33,220 bases of DNA from assembly GCA_012031655.1 (NCBI GenBank), contig JAAUUD010000005.1, positions 1 to 33,220 on the forward strand, written 5' to 3'. Below are positions 27,606 to 33,220 of the stretch, piece after piece. Numbering within the stretch: the first letter of the stretch is position 1; the number at the start of each line of letters is the position of its first letter. Source of the stretch: Anaerolineae bacterium. GTDB taxonomy: Bacteria > Chloroflexota > Anaerolineae > Aggregatilineales > J027. Position numbers and translations under genes: made by a program. The notes under the pieces are model-generated. The model saw only the letters and a list, made by a program, of their open reading frames with translations, was not told where the DNA came from and ran no database searches.

Positions 27606-29137
27606 ATGCCGCGTGCTCTCATCAGCGTCTCGGATAAAACGGGACTCTCGGAATTTGCCCTGGACCTGGCCCAACATGGCTGGGACCTGGTGGCCAGTGG
27701 CGGCACCGCTGCCCACCTGGCCGCGCTCGATCTGGGGGTTATCCCGCTGGAGCGCCTCACCAGCCTGCCAGAGATGCTCGGTGGACGCGTCAAGACCCTC
27801 CATCCGGCCATTCATGCTGGCATTCTGGCACGCGATACCGAAGCCGACCTGGCCGAATTGCGCCAGCACGGTTTCGCGCCGATTGATCTGGTTATTTGCA
27901 ACCTCTATCCTTTTGAAGCCGCCCTCCAGCAACCCACCCTGGCGCTCGCTGAAGCGCTGGAGTTCATCGACATTGGTGGCGTCACCCTGCTACGCGCAGC
28001 CGCCAAGAACTTCCATCGGGTGGCGGCGGTCTGCGACCCCGCCGATTATCCCGCGATGCTCAATGCCCTGCGCGAGGCCGGTAGCATTCCTCTGAAGTTG
28101 CGTCGCTACCTGGCCCACAAAGCCTTCGCCCACACCCGCGACTACGATGCAGCCATCTTCAGCTATCTTTCGGAGGGCGCCGACCCTGCCGAACTCGCGC
28201 CCCGGCTAGCCCAGCACTGGCACAACGTCTATCCCTTGCGCTATGGCGAAAACCCGCACCAGCTGGCCAGTTTTATGCAACGCGCCCTGGCAGCCTGCCC
28301 CTGGGTGGCCAGGTCCTGGGCGGCAAAGAGCTTTCTTACAACAACATTCTGGATGCAGACGCCGCCTGGCGTGCCGCCACCAGCTTTGAGAGCGCCCCGG
28401 CGGCGGTGGTCATCGTCAAGCACCTGACCCCCTGCGGAATCGCCCTGGCCGAAAGCCCGGCGGCGGCCTTCCCCGCTGCCCTGGCCAGCGACCCCGTTTC
28501 TGCTTTTGGCGGGGTGATTGCTGTCAACCAGCCGGTGGATGAGGCCTTTGTTAGCGCCCTGGGCACCCTGTTTATTGAAATCATCATTGCGCCGGACTTC
28601 AGCCCCGGAGCGCAGGAAATGCTGACTCAGGGCCGCAAGAACTGCCGCCTCATCCGCATGGCAGAGGCTCCGGCTCCGGCTCCGCTGGAATACCGCTCCG
28701 TGCTGGGTGGCCTCCTGGTGCAGGAACGCGACCAGGGCGACCCAGCACTGGCCACCTGGCGCGTGGTTTCGGAGCGCCAACCCAGCACGGACGAACTGGC
28801 GGCGCTCACCTTTGCCTGGAAAGCCGTGGAACACGTCAAGAGCAATGCGATTGTGCTGGCACGCGGGCAGGCGACCGTAGGCATGGGTGGGGGCCTCCCC
28901 AACCGCCTGGATGCGGTCCGGCTGGCGGTCGAGAAGGCAGGTCCGCAAGCGCAGGGCGCGGTCCTGGCTTCAGACGCGTTTTTCCCTTTTCCAGATGGCG
29001 TGCGGGTCGCTGCACAGGCGGGGGTCAGCGCTGTGATCCAACCGGGCGGCTCGTTGCGGGATCAGGCCGTCATCGAAGTGGCCAATGCTGCCGGGCTGAC
29101 CATGATCCTGACCGGGGTCCGTCATTTCCGCCATTAA
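27606..29137 (+). CDS. purH: Bifunctional AICAR transformylase/IMP cyclohydrolase, frameshifted at 28271-28274
   Basis: MPRALISVSDKTGLSEFALDLAQHGWDLVASGGTA...GGRVKTLHP...GNPHQ-type LRYGENPHQLASF[Y]; KHLTPCGIALAES...SDPVSAFGGVIAVN; SDAFFPFPDGV. A 5th T restores the frame; total ~510 codons. Confidence 0.95.
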
Positions 29138-29225
29138 GGGTCCAAGGTTGGGCAGCCACACGGGCTGCTGCTAACGTCAAGCCAAAGTGGGTGGCCATCT
29201 GGCCCAGAAGAGGAGCCTCGAGGCA

Positions 29226-30494
29226 ATGAACATCGCCGTGATTGGGAGCGGTATAGCAGGGCTGACAGCAGGTTATTTACTAAGCCAGAAGCACACGGTC
29301 ACCCTTTATGAGCGCCAGCCAACCCCCGGCATGGACGCTTTTTCGGTTGATTTGGAGGGCGGTGTACGGCTCGATGTCCCCATGCGCCTTAATTACCCCG
29401 GTTACTATCGGGCTTTGCTAGCAATGTACGCCCATCTGGGCATCGAAACCCAGCGCTTGCAGGCCAATGCCACCTTCCTCACCCCGGATGGACATCCATA
29501 CTTTCGGTTTAGCACCCGGCGGCTTGGGCCCCTGGCGCTACCTCAGTTGGATGGCGAACCCAGTGGCCAATGGTCTGCCGGGCAAATTGCCGCGGACGCC
29601 TGGCGCCTGGCGCAGCAAGCCAGCCACGACCTGGCCAGTGGCACCGTCGGCAACGTGACCCTGGAGGACTACCTGGCGCACAATCGTTACTCGGCGGACC
29701 TGGCCGAAGGGTTCCTCTATCCCTTCTACGCCACCATCAGCACCTGTGCCTACGCTACCGTGCGCAATATGCCCGCCCAGGTCATCCTGGAAACCCTCAA
29801 CCCCCGCATTTTGCTGAGCGGCTTTCGCACCTTTCAGCGTGTCAAGCATGGCACCCAGGCCGTGGTGAAGGCCCTTACACAGCCCATCCAATCGTTGCGG
29901 CTCAGCACCACAGTTGAGGCGGTTTGCCGCGTGCCTGGCGGGGTTCAGGTGGTGGAGAACAACGGAGCCAGCAGCGTTTACGATCATGCCATTATTGCAA
30001 CGCAAGCCAACCACGCCTTGAAGCTTGTGGCTGATGCCAACCCTGCCGAGCGAAGTGTGCTGCATGCCTTCCCATACGAAAGCTGCGAAGTGGTCATCCA
30101 CACCGATGCTAACCTGCTCCCGCCATGTAGCCGAGACTGGGCGCAGATGAACTTCGTTGTTGGCTCTGAAGATGTGCTGCCAACGGCCACCGGCTGGATG
30201 AACCCGGCTTATCCAGAACTCGCCGCCCGCCCGCCGATCTTCCACACGCTCAACCCCGCCAGCCCCATTGACCCGGCGCACATCATCGACCGCACCTGGT
30301 TCGAACGCGCTACCCTGTCGCCCACGGCGCTGCCCGCCTGGCAAACCCTGCAAAATCTGCACAACGAGCGCGGGCGGCAATTGTGGTTCGTGGGGGCCTA
30401 TGCGACGCCTGGCCTGGCGCTACAAGAAAACGCCGCCGAATCTGCGGTTCAGGTGGCATTGCGGCTGGGTGTAGCACCGCCCTGGGAGCGTTAG
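29226..30494 (+). CDS. FAD-dependent oxidoreductase/amine oxidase-like protein
   Basis: MNIAVIGSGIAGLTAGYLLSQKHTVTLYERQPTPGMDAFSVDLEGG (dinucleotide-binding GxGxxG); C-terminal LWFVGAYATPGLALQENAAESAVQVA. Confidence 0.82.
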   Translation: MNIAVIGSGIAGLTAGYLLSQKHTVTLYERQPTPGMDAFSVDLEGGVRLDVPMRLNYPGYYRALLAMYAHLGIETQRLQANATFLTPDGHPYFRFSTRRLGPLALPQLDGEPSGQWSAGQIAADAWRLAQQASHDLASGTVGNVTLEDYLAHNRYSADLAEGFLYPFYATISTCAYATVRNMPAQVILETLNPRILLSGFRTFQRVKHGTQAVVKALTQPIQSLRLSTTVEAVCRVPGGVQVVENNGASSVYDHAIIATQANHALKLVADANPAERSVLHAFPYESCEVVIHTDANLLPPCSRDWAQMNFVVGSEDVLPTATGWMNPAYPELAARPPIFHTLNPASPIDPAHIIDRTWFERATLSPTALPAWQTLQNLHNERGRQLWFVGAYATPGLALQENAAESAVQVALRLGVAPPWER

Positions 30495-31306
30495 CCGGGT
30501 TTGGTAGCGCTCACCAGCACATAGCGGACCCAGCCCCACCGAACAAGCGCCGCCGCGCCTGCTCCGGTCAACAGGATTTTTGGCCAACCGCGCCAGGGTG
30601 TGCGTAAAAAATAGCGCCGGGCGTGCCGCCCTGCAAACCCGGCAAAACCCAGCAAAACGGCCTCGGTGGCATCTTCAACGCGTACGCTGGCAAAGCCCAG
30701 CCCTTCCAAACGCGGCGCAAACTCGCTTTGCCGCACCCAGTTTTTGGCGGGCAGGCTGCCTAGCGGACTCAACCGACGCATGACCACAGCCCCAACATCA
30801 GATACACCATCGCCCAGCACCAGGTCGGCCATGCTCAATCGCCCCCCAGGGCGCAAAACCCGCCAGGCCTCGGCCAGAAATTGCCAGCGTGTGCGATAGT
30901 GATAGGCGCTATCCAGGCTCAGCACCACATCAAAACTGGCCGTTGGCCAGGCGCCGAGATCATGGGCGCTCCCGTGCCGGAGGTCCAACCCAGCTGGGAG
31001 GCCCGCTGTATTTGCCCGCGCCAGGGCCAAATGCGCCGGAGAAACCTCAAGCCCAGCGATCTCGCGCACCCCATATTCCCGCACCCATAGTTTAAGCTGC
31101 TCACCAGCCCCAAAGCCGATGTCCAACAGGCGATCACCATCGCTCAATTGGGCACGCTCCGCAACCTGCCCGGCAAGCGCAGCGGCTGCATGGGCATAAT
31201 CTTCGGTGCCGGGCCAGTAGCCGAGGTTGCCCCACCACGTCGGTTGCGGCGTTTCCCGGTTAAGCAGCGCAAAGTCCAGCGCAAAACGGGCGGAAGTCCA
31301 GTCCAT
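30491..31306 (-). CDS. Class I SAM-dependent methyltransferase
   Basis: LLDIGFGAGEQLKLWVREYGVREIAGLEVSPAHLALARANT...FDVVLSLDSAYHYRTRWQFLAEAWRVLRPGGRLSMADLVL. Confidence 0.85.
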   Translation of the reverse strand: MDWTSARFALDFALLNRETPQPTWWGNLGYWPGTEDYAHAAAALAGQVAERAQLSDGDRLLDIGFGAGEQLKLWVREYGVREIAGLEVSPAHLALARANTAGLPAGLDLRHGSAHDLGAWPTASFDVVLSLDSAYHYRTRWQFLAEAWRVLRPGGRLSMADLVLGDGVSDVGAVVMRRLSPLGSLPAKNWVRQSEFAPRLEGLGFASVRVEDATEAVLLGFAGFAGRHARRYFLRTPWRGWPKILLTGAGAAALVRWGWVRYVLVSATKPG

Positions 31307-33096
31307 CAACGTCCGGCCTGGGCCGCCACCTGAACCGTACCCAAAGTCAAGGCATCGCCCAGCACCTCACCCTCCGCATTTAGAACCGGCAACCGCGTGA
31401 CCTCCCCCTCGGCATACATCCCCACCAACAATGCATACGTCCCAGGTGGCAAGGCCAGATAATAGGGATCGCGCAACAGGTCGCCGGGTTGCCAGGCCGT
31501 AGTCGGCGCGAGCCCTCCAGCGGGCGCTGGTCATCCTGAGCAACCAGCGGTGCCCCTGGCGCAGCAGCAGCGTGGATAAAACCGTTGAATTCCTGCGGTG
31601 TGCGCTGAAGAGGCTCCCAATACAAAAAAATCGTCACCCCGAACGGATCAGCAGCATGGAGGGTATAGCCACGTAGCCGCGCGACCTCACCCAAACGCAC
31701 ATCGAGCGGGTAGGCGATCTCCAGAGGAAGCACTTCAAAACGCCGATACTCCTTAACCAGAGGAATAGCAGGCGGCACGAATTGTGCCTGCACTTCCAGG
31801 CTACGGGCAATCTCAAATGTCGAGTCTGCCCCTTGCACAAATACCGCGTCGTATCGATTGAGCAACGCACCCAGCTCTGTCACTTCGTTCCAGGGGATTT
31901 CCTCCGCCCCACCGCGATAGTAGTAAGTCAGTGCCGGGTCCACATTCCCTGTGATTACCGCGCTGTCCGGGCTGGCACGCTCATCCAGAAATGCCGCCAG
32001 GCTGCGCCAATCCGGGGCCTTGGGTGGGTCTTCATAAAAGTACGCATACAGCGAGAACAGCCCCACCGCCAGCAGCACCAACGGCACCCCTGCCCCAGCC
32101 AGGGGCCTCTGGCGCGGTTCGCCACCCACAGGATGCTCAACAGCAATGCCGGCGTGACAGCGATCACATAGCGCGGGCGAAAGATGTTCATCTGTGTGCC
32201 AAAAAGCATCAACAGGGCCAGCGGCAAAAACAGCCACAGCAGCAATAGCACACGCTGCGGCGCACGCCGCCGCCCTCCGGCCAGCAATCCCAGCAGCAAG
32301 GCCATCATCAGCGCCGCCCCTGCCAGCAACGAGAGGCCCCCTTCCCCAAAGAGCAGGGTCGGCAGAAAGCGCCGCAGCAGGGTCTCCACCGAAACCCGCG
32401 CCGCCGTGCCAGAATAGCCAGACCCCGCCAGGCGCGTGAGCTGCACCAGCAAAGGCAGCAAGGCCAGGCTCATTGCCAGCCAGGTGCGCGCCATCCGGCC
32501 TAGCACCGCCCGCCGCCGGAAGAACAACAGCGCAAAACTCAGCTGCACGAGCAAGAAAAACGGCTCCAGCAAGAACGTATAGGACGCCGCCACCTGTGCC
32601 ACCCCATACAGCGCCCAATCGCGCCAGCGGTTGGAGGTCAACGCGCACCAGAACAGCCACAACGCCAACGGGCTAAACGCTGCCCAGATGGCGTAGTTCC
32701 GAACATCCTGCGAGTGCCAGATCAAAAAGGGGTTGATCGCCCACAGCGCGCCCGCCCAGAGGGCGCCGCGCGATTTTGCGGGAAGAAACGCCGTGCCAAG
32801 GCCATCATCACGGCTACACCGGGCAAGTTGAGCAGGAGCGGCAACACGCGCATGGCAAACTCGCTCTCTCCGGCGGCTTGCTTCCAGGCCCAGAACAGCC
32901 AGAAAGTCCCCACCGGGTGTGGCTCCCAGCCCGCCAGGTTGCGCCAGGTCTCCAGCGGAGGTTGGGCCCAGCTCAGCACACTGAAGGCTTCATCGCCCCG
33001 CAGGGGCACCTCCGCCAACTGGTACACGCGCAAAGCCGCCGCCAGTACAGTCAGCAAGACCACCCAAACAAGGCGGGTCCGGGCAGGACGCAGCAC
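31306..33096 (-). CDS. Multi-pass membrane glycosyltransferase (GT39/ArnT-like), broken by three frameshifts
   Basis: LRVYQLAEVPLRGDEAFSVLSWAQPPLETWRNLAGWEPHPVGTFWLFWAWKQAAGESEFAMRVLPLLLNL; GALWAGALWAINPFLIWHSQDVRNYAIW in frame 2; C-terminal segment GVPLVLLAVGLFSLYAYFYEDPPKAPDWRSLAAFL...GTYALLVGMYAEGEVTRLPVLNAEGEVLGDALTLGTVQVAAQAGR*. Breaks near 31513, 32087 and 32774. Confidence 0.75.
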
Positions 33097-33102
33097 AGGG
33101 AC

Positions 33103-33220
33103 CTAACGCTTTTTGAGGCGTTTTTTCTTGGAACGGTTGGGCTGCTGCGTCACAGACGCCTGCGCCAGCTTCTTGCGCGTTGCAGAGCGATCCTCTCCAT
33201 CAGCCTTGCCGCCATCATCG
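33103..33220 (-). CDS. C-terminal fragment with a basic tail, truncated at the window edge
   Basis: Minus frame: ...DDGGKADGEDRSATRKKLAQASVTQQPNRSKKKRLKKR*. Family not identifiable. Confidence 0.4.
   Translation of the reverse strand, partial: DDGGKADGEDRSATRKKLAQASVTQQPNRSKKKRLKKR

Noticed and set aside
28241-28948. 235-aa antisense ORF opposite purH
   Set aside because: Shadow ORF; purH motifs on the plus strand are decisive.
29538-30380. 280-aa antisense ORF opposite the FAD oxidoreductase
   Set aside because: Same reason: shadow of a well-supported CDS, no motifs or operon fit.
1-33220. CRISPR arrays, transposons, prophage or toxin-antitoxin/defence islands
   Set aside because: No regularly spaced direct repeats, transposase, integrase or phage structural motifs seen in the sequence or ORF track.

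Overview
This 33.2 kb window is gene-dense and GC-rich, and looks like a Chloroflexota-type chromosome (lineage is an inference). It is mostly core and transport genes, with no CRISPR array, transposase or phage gene seen. Contents in order: remnants of a sugar ABC transporter locus joined to a truncated otsB; a degenerate PfkB-family protein; trkH and two trkA-like genes; a branched-chain amino-acid/amide ABC operon with an unusually large LivM and two accessory genes; an ArsR-rhodanese regulator; tRNA-Asp; an alr/valS/methyltransferase operon (minus strand) led by a T-box riboswitch that sits directly downstream of a tRNA-Thr gene with a consensus promoter; a FemAB-like acyltransferase and MshA-like glycosyltransferase pair; a glycoside-hydrolase-like gene; an operon of MBL-fold hydrolase, GAF histidine kinase and a double-receiver SARP/BTAD regulator; purH; an FAD oxidoreductase; a methyltransferase; and a GT39-like membrane glycosyltransferase. 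Main leads: (1) tRNA-Thr and a valine-type T-box leader apparently on one transcript; (2) a PfkB protein whose GAGD catalytic motif is replaced by GAIA; (3) the MBL/GAF-HK/REC-REC-SARP signalling operon; (4) all four convergent gene pairs overlap by exactly 4 nt at YTAG; (5) a roughly 800-aa LivM. Caveat: at least 15 conserved genes or gene segments carry apparent 1-nt indels, mostly homopolymer undercalls, so the sequence looks unpolished and many ORF breaks are probably artefacts.
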